Shown: positions 49,100 to 58,850, numbered from the stretch's first letter. The stretch: DNA of 64,000 bases from Sphingomonas sp. Leaf9 (GCF_001421355.1 NZ_LMKC01000007.1:30529-94528), one strand, 5' to 3'. Notes: generated by a model not told the origin, from the letters alone. Made by a program: numbers and translations.

Positions 49100-52000
49100 G
49101 TGACGGGACCCGCGACCCCCGCCCCGACGCCCACCGCCGACGCGAAGCTGCGCGACCTGCGCGACCGGACGGCGGCGTCGAGCAACGCCGGCACCGTATC
49201 GGCGATCGCCACCACCGGCCATGTCGTATCGGGCGGGATCGTCGCGGCCGGCGCCGCATCGGCCGGCATGTCCGGCGGGATGGCCGCGGTTAAATGCTTC
49301 GCCGGGCGGATCGCCGCGCCGATCGCAGGGGCAATGGCGGGGGCGGCGCTTGCCGAAGCGGTCCATGCGGACGAGGCAGCCTTCTGGGTAGCAAAACAAT
49401 TCGGCGCGAAACGCATCGCATCGCCCGGACCACAGCCCGCGCATATTGAACACCAGATCGCGCACGACAATACCTTCAACGGCCTGCTCGCCGGGATCGC
49501 GGCCGGGATCGTCGTCGGCGCGGTGGTGGCGGTCAGCGCGGCGGCGATCATCGGCACGGCGGGCATGGCGGCACCGCTGGTGGGCGCGGCGGTCGCGTTC
49601 GGCGCGGGCGCGGCGGGCGGCTTCGTCACCACCGCCATCGCCGGTGCCGGTGCCAAGACCGCCACCCTGTCCGGCCCGATCAACACCGGGTCCCCCAACG
49701 TGTTCCTGGAGGGGAAGAAGGCCGCGCGCGTCACCGACACCGCCGCCTGTACCAAGCATCCCGGCACCCCGCCCTCCGCGATCATCGAGGGCAGCGAGAC
49801 GATCTACATCAACAGCCTGCCCATGGCGCGGATCGGCCACAAGCTGTCGTGCGACGCCGTGGTGCAGGAAGGGTGCACGACGATCTTCGCCGACAACACC
49901 ACCGGCAGCTATGGCACGCCCGATGCCGCGCTGTCGGTCGCCGAACAGCTGCTACTATCGGTCGCCGAGGTCGCGGGCATGCGCTCGGCGACGCGCAAGG
50001 GCGGGCTGCTCGACGGCCCGCTGCGCCGGCTGTTCGGTGAGCCGGTCGATGTCGTCACCGGCGACTATGCCGATGCGCGCACCGATTTCGAATATCCGGG
50101 GCTGCTGCCGCTGCGCCTTGATCGCACCTATCCGGGCAGGATGCGGGTCGAAGGGGCGCTGGGCCCACGCTGGATCTGCAACTGGTCGCAACGGCTGCTG
50201 CTCGACGCGGCGGCGGGGACCGTCCTCCTGGAGGATGCCGGGGGACAGCGGCTGCTGTTCGCGATCGGCGACGACGCCCATGTCGATGCCCGCCACCTGA
50301 AGGCGCCCTATTACCACCTGACCGGCACGCGCGATGCCTTGCGCCTCTATGACAGCCGCAGCCAGCAATTCCTGCTGTTCGCGCCGGCACGCGATCCCGC
50401 GATGCCGTTGCTGGCCGGAATCGAGGATCGCAGCGGCAACCGCATCGCCTTCGCCCGCGATGCCGAGGGGCGGCTGCGGCAGGTCCGCGTTCCCGACGGC
50501 ACGACCTTTCGCATCGACACCACGCCGCAGGGCTGGATCACCGCGCTGTGGATGGAGGGCGAGCGCGAGCCCGTCGTCCGCTATCGCTATGACGCGGGCG
50601 GGCAGCTGCTCGACGTGCTGGGCAGTTTCACCGGCGAATTCCATTATCGTTATTCGCGCGAAGGCTGGCTGAACGGGTGGCAGGACAGCGGCCTGACCAG
50701 GGTCGAAATCCTGTACGATGCGGCCGGGCGGGTGACCGGCACGCGTACCGGCGACGGCATGTTCGACGACCGGTTCCTCTATTTCCCGGAACAGCGCCTG
50801 TCGCGCTATGTCGATGCGACCGGCGCGGTCACCAGCTTCCGCTACGACGCGAACAACCTGGTGGTCGAGGAGGTCGATCCGCTCGGCGCGCGCACGATCA
50901 GCGAATGGGACACGCTGGAGCGATTGCAGCGCCGCATCGACCCTGCCGGCCGCGAAACGCGCTTTGCCTATGACGGTGACGGCCGGCTGATCGCGCAGAC
51001 CGACTGGGCCGGGCGCAGCGCGGCGTGGCGCTATGATCGGTGGGGGGCGCTGGTAGCGTTCGCCGGGCCGGAGGGTAGCGCAGAGTGGACGCGCGACGCC
51101 GCCGGCAACATCACGGCGTGGACCGGCACCGACGGCATCCGGGGCACCGCCCGCTATGACGAACGCGGCGCGCTGGTCGAGGAGAGCGTCGTCGGCGCGG
51201 GCACCACCCGATATGAAAACGATGCGGCCGGTCGCCCGGTCGCCCGCCACGACCCGCCGTCCGCCACCGGCGTGGCGCGGGTCACCCGCTATCGCTGGGA
51301 CCGGTTCGGGCGGCTGCTCGACCATAGTGATCCGGCCGGGCGGACCAGCAGCTGGTTCTATGACCGATCGCCCGACAATCCGCGCGGCGCGGTCAGCCGC
51401 ACGCGCACGCCCGATGGTGGCGAAATCCGCTTCGCCTATGACGGCGAAGGGCTGCTCGCCGCGCGCATCCGGGGCGACGGACAGACGACGCGCTTCGTCC
51501 ATGGCGCGTTCGATACGCTGCGCCAGACGATCGATCCGATGGGTGCCACCACCCGTTTCGGCTATGACGGCACCGGCCGCCTGACGACGATCACCGATGC
51601 GACCGGGCAGGCATGGCGCTTCCGCTACGATACCGCCGGCCGGCTAGAGGCGCAGCTCGACTGGGCCGGGCGCGAGACGCGCTATACCCGCGACGCGATC
51701 GGCCGGGTGCTGGCCAAGCGGATGCCGGATGCGACCGAGCAGCATTTCGAATGGGACGACCGCGACCGTATCGTCCGCGTGATCGCCGGCAGCGACGCGA
51801 TCACCTATCGCTACGACGATGCCGACCGGCTGACCGGGGCCACGACATGGCAGCTGGCGGAGGACACGCCCCGCCGGATCGCCGACGTCACGCTTAGCTA
51901 TGACGGCAAGGGCCGGCTGATCGCCGAAGAGCAGAACGGCATCGCCGTCACCTATCGCTATGACGATGCCGGGCGCTGTATTGGCCGGACCAGTCCCAGC

Positions 52001-53584
52001 GGCGAAACCGCGATGCAGTTCGACGATGTTGGCCTGCTGCGCCGGTACGACAGCAACGGCCACACGCTGCGCTTCGCCCATGACCCCAGCGGGCTGGAAA
52101 CACTGCGCGAGACGGCGGCACTCGGCACGCGTACCGCGTTCCAGCTGGCGCAGTCCTATGATCCGGCCGGTCGCCTTGCCGAACAGCGGGCTGGGGGCGT
52201 CGCCGTCTTTTCGGGCACGCGCGAGACGCCGGACGCGCTGCTGCGCCGCTATGACTGGGATCGCACCGGGCGGCTGACCGGGATCGCCGATGGCGGATCG
52301 GTGGCGGGCACGGGCGAAACCCGCTTCCACTACGACCTGCGCGACCAGGCAGTCGGCGTCGAGCACGGCGGGATGCGCGAGGCGTATCGCTACGACGCGC
52401 TGATGAACCTTGCCGAAGGATTGGCTGGCGAGCACCGCTACTGGCACGACTGCGTGGTCGAGGCGGGCGCCAACCGCTTCCGCTACGACGCGCGCGGGCG
52501 GATGGTCGAACGCATCCTGTCCGAACATGGCTTTCGCCCGCGCTGCTGGCGCTATCGCTGGGACGGGTTCGACCGGTTGGTCGGGCTGGAGACGCCCGAT
52601 GGCGCGCGCTGGCGCTACAGCTACGACGCGTTCGGCCGGCGCGTGGGCAAGGCGCTGGTCGGCGGCGACGCTCCGGGCACGCGGCGGGTCGACTATGTGT
52701 GGCAGGGTATTTCGCTGGCCGAGGCATGGCACCATGCGGGCGGCGAGGACGGGCAGGACCGGCTGTCGATCGAACGCTGGCATTTCGAACCCGGCGGCCT
52801 GCGCCCGCTCGCCAAGGAGCTGGTGCCGGCCGGAGCCGATGCGCAACCGCTTGCCGCCGAGGGCGAATGGCTCCCGATCGTCGCCGACCAGCTGGGCGCG
52901 CCGCACGCGCTGTTCGGCGAGGACGGTGCGTGCCGCTGGCGCGCCGAGCCCGAACTATGGGGCCGCACCCGCACCGCCCGTGCCCTGCTGCGCGAACGCC
53001 GCGAGGGGAGCGATGCGGACGAGGCGACGCCCTGCGCGCTGCGCTTTCCGGGGCAATGGGAGGATGCGGAGAGCGGGCTGCACTACAACCTCAACCGCTA
53101 CTACGACCCCGACACCGGCCAGTATCTCTCCCCCGACCCGATCGGCGTGGACGGCGGGCTGCGCACCCATGCCTATGTCCATGATCCGTTGCGGTGGATG
53201 GACCCGGAGGGGTTGGCGGAATGTAATTGGGGTGCATGGTACGCGCGTCAAACCAATACCCGACCCCCGACCGGTATGCCGCGACCCCATGCGCACCATA
53301 TCGTTTTCAAGGGAGATTTCGATAACATTCCTCCAATGCAAACCGCTCTAGGGCGTAGCAGGGCCGTAATGGCAAAGTACAATATCGATCCGGTCAATGA
53401 TCCCGATGCCCTTATGTGGGCACCAAATCGGGGACATAGTGTCACCAATGCAAGACAGGTGGCCGACGGATTGGAAGCTGCAGATACCCGTATTTCCAGT
53501 CAGAACTTATCACCCGCCGATGCAACCAGTGCCATGAAGGGCGAATTACAAAAAATCGGCTCATCCGTATTTGGCTGGCCTTAA
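49100..53584 (+). CDS. rhs: Rhs-family type VI effector with PAAR domain and AHH nuclease tip
   Basis: 1494 aa, GTG start. N-terminus (to ~180) with two hydrophobic hairpins (about 70-90 and 128-180), the prePAAR/transmembrane part handled by EagR. PAAR domain ~190-285 (SGPINTGSPNVFLEGKKAAR, CTKHPG, GSETIYINSLPMARIG). DUF6531 follows (~313-385, EPVDVVTGDYADARTDFEYP), then ~20 YD/Rhs repeats forming the cocoon. The core ends at DPIGVDGGLRTHAYVHDPLRWMDPEGL (~1347-1374). The tip (~1375-1494) contains HAHHIVFKGDF, the AHH nuclease motif, plus NRGHSVTNARQ. GC content falls at the tip junction, as expected of an exchangeable toxin module. Confidence 0.93.
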   Translation: MTGPATPAPTPTADAKLRDLRDRTAASSNAGTVSAIATTGHVVSGGIVAAGAASAGMSGGMAAVKCFAGRIAAPIAGAMAGAALAEAVHADEAAFWVAKQFGAKRIASPGPQPAHIEHQIAHDNTFNGLLAGIAAGIVVGAVVAVSAAAIIGTAGMAAPLVGAAVAFGAGAAGGFVTTAIAGAGAKTATLSGPINTGSPNVFLEGKKAARVTDTAACTKHPGTPPSAIIEGSETIYINSLPMARIGHKLSCDAVVQEGCTTIFADNTTGSYGTPDAALSVAEQLLLSVAEVAGMRSATRKGGLLDGPLRRLFGEPVDVVTGDYADARTDFEYPGLLPLRLDRTYPGRMRVEGALGPRWICNWSQRLLLDAAAGTVLLEDAGGQRLLFAIGDDAHVDARHLKAPYYHLTGTRDALRLYDSRSQQFLLFAPARDPAMPLLAGIEDRSGNRIAFARDAEGRLRQVRVPDGTTFRIDTTPQGWITALWMEGEREPVVRYRYDAGGQLLDVLGSFTGEFHYRYSREGWLNGWQDSGLTRVEILYDAAGRVTGTRTGDGMFDDRFLYFPEQRLSRYVDATGAVTSFRYDANNLVVEEVDPLGARTISEWDTLERLQRRIDPAGRETRFAYDGDGRLIAQTDWAGRSAAWRYDRWGALVAFAGPEGSAEWTRDAAGNITAWTGTDGIRGTARYDERGALVEESVVGAGTTRYENDAAGRPVARHDPPSATGVARVTRYRWDRFGRLLDHSDPAGRTSSWFYDRSPDNPRGAVSRTRTPDGGEIRFAYDGEGLLAARIRGDGQTTRFVHGAFDTLRQTIDPMGATTRFGYDGTGRLTTITDATGQAWRFRYDTAGRLEAQLDWAGRETRYTRDAIGRVLAKRMPDATEQHFEWDDRDRIVRVIAGSDAITYRYDDADRLTGATTWQLAEDTPRRIADVTLSYDGKGRLIAEEQNGIAVTYRYDDAGRCIGRTSPSGETAMQFDDVGLLRRYDSNGHTLRFAHDPSGLETLRETAALGTRTAFQLAQSYDPAGRLAEQRAGGVAVFSGTRETPDALLRRYDWDRTGRLTGIADGGSVAGTGETRFHYDLRDQAVGVEHGGMREAYRYDALMNLAEGLAGEHRYWHDCVVEAGANRFRYDARGRMVERILSEHGFRPRCWRYRWDGFDRLVGLETPDGARWRYSYDAFGRRVGKALVGGDAPGTRRVDYVWQGISLAEAWHHAGGEDGQDRLSIERWHFEPGGLRPLAKELVPAGADAQPLAAEGEWLPIVADQLGAPHALFGEDGACRWRAEPELWGRTRTARALLRERREGSDADEATPCALRFPGQWEDAESGLHYNLNRYYDPDTGQYLSPDPIGVDGGLRTHAYVHDPLRWMDPEGLAECNWGAWYARQTNTRPPTGMPRPHAHHIVFKGDFDNIPPMQTALGRSRAVMAKYNIDPVNDPDALMWAPNRGHSVTNARQVADGLEAADTRISSQNLSPADATSAMKGELQKIGSSVFGWP

Positions 53585-53597
53585 GGAAGGAAGATCA

Positions 53598-54125
53598 ATG
53601 GATTGGGAAGCTATCGAGAACCAGCTTGTACAAGCTGTCAGGCAAGCATTTGACGATTTCGTGGCCGAGAACGGGACCGATGGGCTGTATGCTCTTTGCC
53701 TATCTATCTCCGAAGACGGTATGGGCCTTGGCCTGAACGCCACTACCGAGTCCTGCTTTAACGAAAAGCTATCCAGCGAAAGCGCTATTGAAGAAATAAC
53801 GCCGCAATACAAAAGCTATCTGCGCTGGTCTCCGGCGGAATGGTGCTTTGAAGGGGTCGGCGATGATATTTTTCAGCCGATAAATGATACACTTACGCAA
53901 GTCGTATTGAATGACGAACTAAACGACTCTGACTTTCTCCAATTGATCAATCTTATGATTGCTTCGCTTCGCAAGCTCCGTGAATCTCAAGCAAAATTAT
54001 TGCATGATATTACGCTGTTCGTTACCATAACGGATAGCGATGAATCAAAAAAAATAGAAAATCGCTCTGCTGTCGAGATAAATCCTCCGGAAGTAGCCCA
54101 AGGCTTCGTTTCGCGCATTGGTTAG
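53598..54125 (+). CDS. DUF4303-like protein, probable immunity protein of the Rhs tip
   Basis: 175 aa from ATG 53598 with AAGGAAGG upstream, only 13 bases after the rhs stop. LVQAVRQAFDDFVAENGTDGLYALCLSISEDGMGLGLNATTES recalls DUF4303, a family frequent downstream of polymorphic toxins. AT-rich like the toxin tip, so both probably arrived together. By position it is the first candidate for immunity against the AHH nuclease. Confidence 0.72.
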   Translation: MDWEAIENQLVQAVRQAFDDFVAENGTDGLYALCLSISEDGMGLGLNATTESCFNEKLSSESAIEEITPQYKSYLRWSPAEWCFEGVGDDIFQPINDTLTQVVLNDELNDSDFLQLINLMIASLRKLRESQAKLLHDITLFVTITDSDESKKIENRSAVEINPPEVAQGFVSRIG

Positions 54126-54273
54126 GGTAAAACGGAATAATGCTTGCAGGGTTACATTAACTCGCAAGATTTATATTCTTGTCATACGTTACCGGTTAAA
54201 AATTACACCTCGAGAGTTAGCGGCACGCTCATCTCATACTGCACTTCACACAGGAAGGTATGGGGATAGCGCC

Positions 54274-54684
54274 ATGAACCTGATCGAAGATATAAAGTCC
54301 TTTGTAGAAGGCAAAATTTCAGCAAAATGTCTACACAAAAATATTATATCTTACCTTGATGCAGAAGCTTTTTTCTAGGGATTCTTCACCAAACCTTATA
54401 CCAACGATGGATCATTGTATTTATACATAATCAGTCAAAACTATGACAACCCAGCGACAAGCGTCAACCTGCAGGATGTTCTTAGAAAATTTCTAGATTG
54501 GAAGGGCGTTTCCTACTCCCACGACAATTCTGCCCTGCAGGAATATGAGCTGATACTAAAGGCAATGCCGCCCTGGCTAAACCCTCCCGAATCTTACATG
54601 AAAAATATGCAGGATAAGATAAAAGGAAACGATGCCAAAAAATCACGCGGCATCGTGAAGGATGCAATAGAACAGGATTTTTAG
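54274..54684 (+). pseudogene. Immunity-type gene interrupted by an in-frame amber codon
   Basis: One continuous frame from ATG 54274 (GGAAGG and GGGGATAG upstream) reads MNLIEDIKSFVEGKI...YLDAEAFF, then TAG (54376-54378), then GFFTKPYTNDGSLYLYIIS...KDAIEQDF to 54684. The sequence on both sides is in the same frame and of the same AT-rich style, so a single substitution (for example from TGG) explains it. The intact protein would be 136 aa. I do not recognise the family. Position after the toxin suggests an immunity gene now decaying. Confidence 0.65.
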
Positions 54685-54862
54685 ATTTCTGGGCAAACCT
54701 CCAAAACGGCTGCAGTCCCCCACGTGGCTTTTTGAAGGGGAAAGGCCCCTGATATTTGTGGGGCAGTTAAGTCTGAATGGTTTGAAGCACGATACGTCTC
54801 AACTGTACGTCTTTATCGATCCGGACGACGATACGACACGTTCCATCGTTCAAACCGCGTGA
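54683..54862 (+). pseudogene. Start-less fragment of a second immunity-type gene
   Basis: Without any start codon, this stretch has a clear protein-like frame: RFLGKPPKRLQSPTWLFEGE, then RPLIFVGQLSLNGLK, HDTSQLYVFIDPDDDTTRSI and VQTA, followed by a stop. The pattern (G.P...Q.P.W, FVGQL, LYVFI) resembles the C-terminal half of DUF1963/YwqG-type proteins. It begins just at the end of the amber-split gene, as if a recombination joined the two. The family assignment is tentative; that it is a coding remnant is more certain. Confidence 0.5.
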
Positions 54863-54944
54863 TGCAACACATGTACCTGCTGCCGGTGGTCAGGATGCAT
54901 TGGCGGCAGGCGCAGCAAAATACGCAGAAACCCGGCACGACCCG

Positions 54945-55520
54945 ATGACCTACGCCGAAGCAGCCCAGAACCTCGTCCGCGCGGGAGCGGAGGCAGACGT
55001 GGCGATCGCCTTGCATCGCCCCGGACAGGCCGTCGATCGCGCCATCTTCGGCGATGCCCTTGCTCGGGAAATCGAGGCAGCAGGCTATACTGCGGGCGCC
55101 GAACTCCCGTGCATCGTGGAGGAACTCTATTTCTATCCGCTGGATGAACTGGCCGGGCGTCAGGCAGGCTATCGGTATGATGCCCGCACCGGCGAGGCGT
55201 CGGCGAACTGGGACGCGAGCCATCATGTGATCGCCGACTGGACCGCCAATCCGATCAGCATCGGTGCGGACGGTGCGATCCATTATGCCCGCCATGGCGA
55301 GGGGAACTGGACCTACGCCCCGATCGCGCCCGATCTTTCCGGCTTCTTCGATCTTCTGGCCGCCTGGCTACGCTATTTCATCGTCGAACGCGGCGGCAAC
55401 CTGTTCGACGACGATTTTGGCATCGACGCCGCCACCCGCGACGCGGTTCGCGATATGATACGGAAGACCACCGGCCTGGACGATTCCGATGCTGCACTCG
55501 CCCTTCTGCTGGGAGAATGA
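54945..55520 (+). CDS. SMI1/KNR4-like immunity-type protein
   Basis: 191 aa. MTYAEAAQNLVRAGAEADV...AIFGDALAREIEAAGYTAGAEL, then HHVIADWTANPISIGADGAIHYARHGEGNWTYAPIAPDLSGFF and AAWLRYF. The 'V.DW.ANPI....DG.V...RHGEG.W....IA..L..FL' order matches proteins grouped with SMI1/KNR4 in toxin loci. GC is higher than in the preceding genes, so it may be of different origin. No tight coupling with neighbours. Confidence 0.65.
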   Translation: MTYAEAAQNLVRAGAEADVAIALHRPGQAVDRAIFGDALAREIEAAGYTAGAELPCIVEELYFYPLDELAGRQAGYRYDARTGEASANWDASHHVIADWTANPISIGADGAIHYARHGEGNWTYAPIAPDLSGFFDLLAAWLRYFIVERGGNLFDDDFGIDAATRDAVRDMIRKTTGLDDSDAALALLLGE

Positions 55521-55577
55521 TGCATTGCCCGTGGCACGCAGCGGACACTTGCAACGCTCCACCCCAGGGAATCCAGT

Positions 55578-55985
55578 ATGACGGAAGAAGAGATTTGCCT
55601 GATATATCGCGCCTTTTCATCGGAAATGAAAAAATGGAACGATAAATTCTATCCTCTCATGCGAGAGAATGTAGCGGCCGTTATAGATCAGGCCGTTGAC
55701 GAACTCCGGCCTGTCTTCGACCGCTATGTGTGGGATGATGCCACCCGGCGGGAGGAAATACTACATGCCCCTTCTGCCTGCTTTCCTTCCGACTATGATC
55801 CCGAAACTGAAACGATCGAAAAGGTCGACCTTACTCGTAGCAAGGCGACATTGAACGTTCAGACCCATGTCGGTTTCAAAGATATGTTTCGTCACATATT
55901 CACGCGAAAAGGAGATGACTGGCGCCTCTCCAAAAGACAGATATTTGACGAAATTTCTGACGGTTGGAAATCGCATCATATTTGA
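55578..55985 (+). CDS. NTF2-fold immunity-type protein, paralogue 1
   Basis: 135 aa. Helical start (FSSEMKKWNDKFYPLMREN), ELRPVFDRYVWDD, then FPSDYDPETETIEKVDLTRSKATLNVQTHVGFKDMFRHIFTRKGDDWRLSKRQIFD: the cone-shaped NTF2-like layout used by several immunity proteins. Clearly homologous over its length to the next gene (56028-56459): FYPL, FD.YV, FP.D.DP, IE.V, F.D.FRHI and W...K..IF are shared. Confidence 0.72.
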   Translation: MTEEEICLIYRAFSSEMKKWNDKFYPLMRENVAAVIDQAVDELRPVFDRYVWDDATRREEILHAPSACFPSDYDPETETIEKVDLTRSKATLNVQTHVGFKDMFRHIFTRKGDDWRLSKRQIFDEISDGWKSHHI

Positions 55986-56027
55986 TAGGGCAGATACGCC
56001 TGACGTATTTTCGATATCCGATCGATA

Positions 56028-56459
56028 ATGGCATCAATCCGGGAATATATCGTGGCGGACGCTTCAGCAGCACGAAACAGGTTCGTCGAATTCCAAACGG
56101 TGATGAACCGGTGGGAACTTTATTATTTCCCGCTCATCCAATCCGATTGGTCGCAGCATGCGGAGCAGGCCAGACACGATCTTCGCGCGATCTTCGACGA
56201 ATATGTCCACGGCTACCGCTCCGATGCAGGGCGCATGGCCGGGCCCGATGTCGGGTTTCCGCCCGATCACGATCCGCAGTGTGACCTGATCGAGAGGGTC
56301 GAAGCCGGTCGTTCGAACGTGACGATCCATGTGCGGAAGCAAACGCAGTTCGGCGACAGATTCCGTCACATCCTCAGCCTGCATGATGGCCGCTGGATGA
56401 TCGAGAAAAGCCATATTTTCCGCGACCAGACCGGGAAATGGGAAAGATACCTGCTGTAG
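56028..56459 (+). CDS. NTF2-fold immunity-type protein, paralogue 2
   Basis: 143 aa. NRFVEFQTVMNRWELYYFPLIQSD, DLRAIFDEYVHGY, FPPDHDPQCDLIERVEAGRSNVTIHVRKQTQFGDRFRHILSLHDGRWMIEKSHIF. Direct neighbour and diverged duplicate of the gene at 55578. Higher GC than paralogue 1, so they may have come separately rather than by a recent duplication. Confidence 0.7.
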   Translation: MASIREYIVADASAARNRFVEFQTVMNRWELYYFPLIQSDWSQHAEQARHDLRAIFDEYVHGYRSDAGRMAGPDVGFPPDHDPQCDLIERVEAGRSNVTIHVRKQTQFGDRFRHILSLHDGRWMIEKSHIFRDQTGKWERYLL

Positions 56460-56654
56460 ATAGGCATCGGCCGACATGTCCCGAGTTATAGCGGGTCCCG
56501 GCCATGGGATTACACCGCTAGCCGGCAACGACAGTCACGCTTCGCCGGATATCCTGTATCGACAGGTCAGCTCGTCGATTTCCTTCGCTGCACCGCCTGC
56601 AACATTCCAGAATGCCAGAGATTCTACCGTACCTCGTATCGAGAAGTAGGAAGC

Positions 56655-57113
56655 ATGGTTTTGCACACCACATTCGGCTCGTCGTCGCTGTCCGATCACG
56701 ACGTCCTGCACGCCGAAAGCGCGATAGGCCCGATCCCGGATACCCTTCTCGCAATCTACCATGGTCAGAATGGCGGTGTCATGGAACGATCGCTGTTCCT
56801 CAGCGATGCCGGGGATGACTATGCCATGGACTACTTCTTCCCCATCCCGGAAGAAGGATTGGAACCCGCCGGACAGGATATCGTGCACGTCAACACCGCG
56901 TTGCAGCAGCGACAGCTGATCCCTGCCGATCATCTGGCGTTCGGCATGGATGGCGGCGGTAACTATTTTTCGGTTGCGCGCTGCGATGGCAGTGTCTGGT
57001 ATCATCCGCTCGACACTTGGGAAGAAGACAAGTCGCCCGCGGAAAATCATGCCCGCACCATGGAGCGGCTTAGCGGTTCGATTGCCGGTTTCTTCGACAA
57101 GCTGACCGAATAG
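56655..57113 (+). CDS. SMI1/KNR4 (SUKH) immunity-type protein
   Basis: 152 aa. IGPIPDTLLAIYHGQNGGVMERSLFLSDAGDDYAMDYFFPI is the SUKH opening (LP..l...y...NGG), followed by IPADHLAFGMDGGGNYFSVARCDGSVWYHPLDTWEEDK, the conserved 'FA.D.GGN.f.i.....G.V.....D....' block. The last gene of the immunity array. The 195 bases upstream hold no gene I can support. Confidence 0.8.
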   Translation: MVLHTTFGSSSLSDHDVLHAESAIGPIPDTLLAIYHGQNGGVMERSLFLSDAGDDYAMDYFFPIPEEGLEPAGQDIVHVNTALQQRQLIPADHLAFGMDGGGNYFSVARCDGSVWYHPLDTWEEDKSPAENHARTMERLSGSIAGFFDKLTE

Positions 57114-57131
57114 CAAAGCCCCTCGCCACCC

Positions 57132-58850
57132 TCACCGCAACAAATTCGCCCGTGCCAGCTCGATCACCTCGTCGCCGCGCCCGCTCATGATCGCGCGCAG
57201 CGTATAGAGGCTGAAGCCCTTCACCTGTTCCGCCTTGATCTTGGGTGGCATGGCCAGTTCCATCGTCTCGGTCACAACATCGACCAGCGCCGGGCCGTCA
57301 TGGGCGAAGGCGGCGCGCAACACCTCCTCCAGTTCGTCCGACCGGGTCACGCGCGCGCCGAAGAAGCCCATCTGCGCCGCGATCGCCCCGAAATCGGGGT
57401 TCTTCAGCGCGACATTGGTATCGACATAGCCCGCCGCCTTCTGCTCCAGCTCGACAAAGCCCAGGGTCGAATTGTTGAAGACGACGATCTTGATCGGCAG
57501 CGCCATCTGCACCGCGGTCAGCATGTCGCCCATCAGCATGGTCAGCCCGCCATCGCCCGACAGCGACACGACCTGCCGCTGCGGATATGCCGCCTGCACG
57601 CCCAGCGCCTGCGGCATCGCGTTCGCCATCGACCCGTGGTTGAACGATCCGATCAGCCGCCGCTTGCCATTCATCGTCAGATAGCGCGCCGCCCACACCG
57701 CCGGGGTGCCGACATCGACGGTAAAGGCGGCATCGTCGGCGGCGACCGCATCGATCACCCGCGCGACATATTGCGGATGCAGCGGCTTGTCGCCGTCGCG
57801 CGGGGTGGCGAGGTCGTCCAGCCCTTTACGCGCATCGGCATAATGGGCGCGCGCCTTGGTCAGAAAACCCTCGTTGCGTCCGGGCGCGATCAGCGGGGTG
57901 AGCGCCGCCGCCGTCTCGGCCACATCGCCGACGATGCCGATGTCGATCTGCACCCGCCGCCCCAATGCCGAGGGGTCACGGTCGACCTGCGCGACCTTCG
58001 CCTTGTCCGGATAGAAGTTGCGATAGGGGAAGTCGGTGCCGAGCATCAGCAGCGTGTCGCACTCCATCATCGCGTGATAGCCCGACGAAAAGCCGATCAG
58101 CCCGGTCATGCCGACGTCATAGGGATTGTCCCACTCGATCCATTCCTTGCCGCGGTAAGCATGGACGATCGGCGCCTTCAGCTTCGCTGCCAGCGCGACC
58201 ACCGCGTCATGCGCGCCGGCGACGCCCGCACCACACAGCAACGTCACCGCCTGCGATCCGTTGAGCAGTTCGGCGAGACGCTCGATTTCCCCCGCCTGCG
58301 GCACGATGCGCGGGGGGAGGGGGGCGGCGAAGTCGGCGCGCGTGCCCTTCGGCGCGTCCTTCAGCGCGACATCGCCGGGGATCACCAGCACCGCCACACC
58401 CTGTTGCCCGATCGCGGTGCGCAGCGCCCGGTGGAGCAGTTCGGGCAGCTGTTCGGGGGTCTGCACCATCTCGCAGAAATGGCTGCATTCGCGGAACAGC
58501 TCGGTCGGGTGCGTCTCCTGGAAATAGTTCAGGCCGATCTCGCTCGACGGGATATGCGCGGCGATGGCCAGCACCGGCACGCGGTTGCGCTGGCAATCGA
58601 ACAGCCCGTTGATGAGGTGCAGGTTGCCGGGGCCACAGCTGCCCGCGCACACCGCCAGCTTCCCCGTCGCGGCGGCCTCCGCGCCCGCCGAAAAGGCGGC
58701 GACCTCTTCGTGGCGGACATGCATCCAGTCGATCTGGCCCGAGCGGCGCAGACTGTCGTTGATCGCGTTCAAACTGTCGCCGGTCACGCCCCAGATGCGC
58801 TCCACGCCGGCGGCGACCAGCGTGTCGGTGATGAGGTCGGCGATCTGCAT
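57132..58850 (-). CDS. poxB: Pyruvate dehydrogenase (quinone), PoxB
   Basis: 572 aa, the same length as E. coli PoxB, with AAGGA before the ATG. Thiamine diphosphate enzyme: catalytic Glu in [17 protein letters not shown], the TPP/Mg motif [29 protein letters not shown], and the FAD-domain middle with [15 protein letters not shown]. It would oxidise pyruvate to acetate and CO2 at the membrane, passing electrons to ubiquinone. Monocistronic. Related pyruvate-type oxidases share these motifs, but PoxB is the best fit. Confidence 0.9.
   Translation of the reverse strand: MQIADLITDTLVAAGVERIWGVTGDSLNAINDSLRRSGQIDWMHVRHEEVAAFSAGAEAAATGKLAVCAGSCGPGNLHLINGLFDCQRNRVPVLAIAAHIPSSEIGLNYFQETHPTELFRECSHFCEMVQTPEQLPELLHRALRTAIGQQGVAVLVIPGDVALKDAPKGTRADFAAPLPPRIVPQAGEIERLAELLNGSQAVTLLCGAGVAGAHDAVVALAAKLKAPIVHAYRGKEWIEWDNPYDVGMTGLIGFSSGYHAMMECDTLLMLGTDFPYRNFYPDKAKVAQVDRDPSALGRRVQIDIGIVGDVAETAAALTPLIAPGRNEGFLTKARAHYADARKGLDDLATPRDGDKPLHPQYVARVIDAVAADDAAFTVDVGTPAVWAARYLTMNGKRRLIGSFNHGSMANAMPQALGVQAAYPQRQVVSLSGDGGLTMLMGDMLTAVQMALPIKIVVFNNSTLGFVELEQKAAGYVDTNVALKNPDFGAIAAQMGFFGARVTRSDELEEVLRAAFAHDGPALVDVVTETMELAMPPKIKAEQVKGFSLYTLRAIMSGRGDEVIELARANLLR

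Noticed and set aside
49955..51502. Minus-strand open frame of 515 codons inside rhs
   Set aside because: Shadow of the YD-repeat region, whose plus-strand repeats are unmistakable.
56535..57116. Minus-strand open frame with a protein-like tail overlapping the last SUKH gene
   Set aside because: The plus-strand SUKH protein accounts for nearly all of this DNA; the tail at 56535-56620 has some protein-like character but no start or family.
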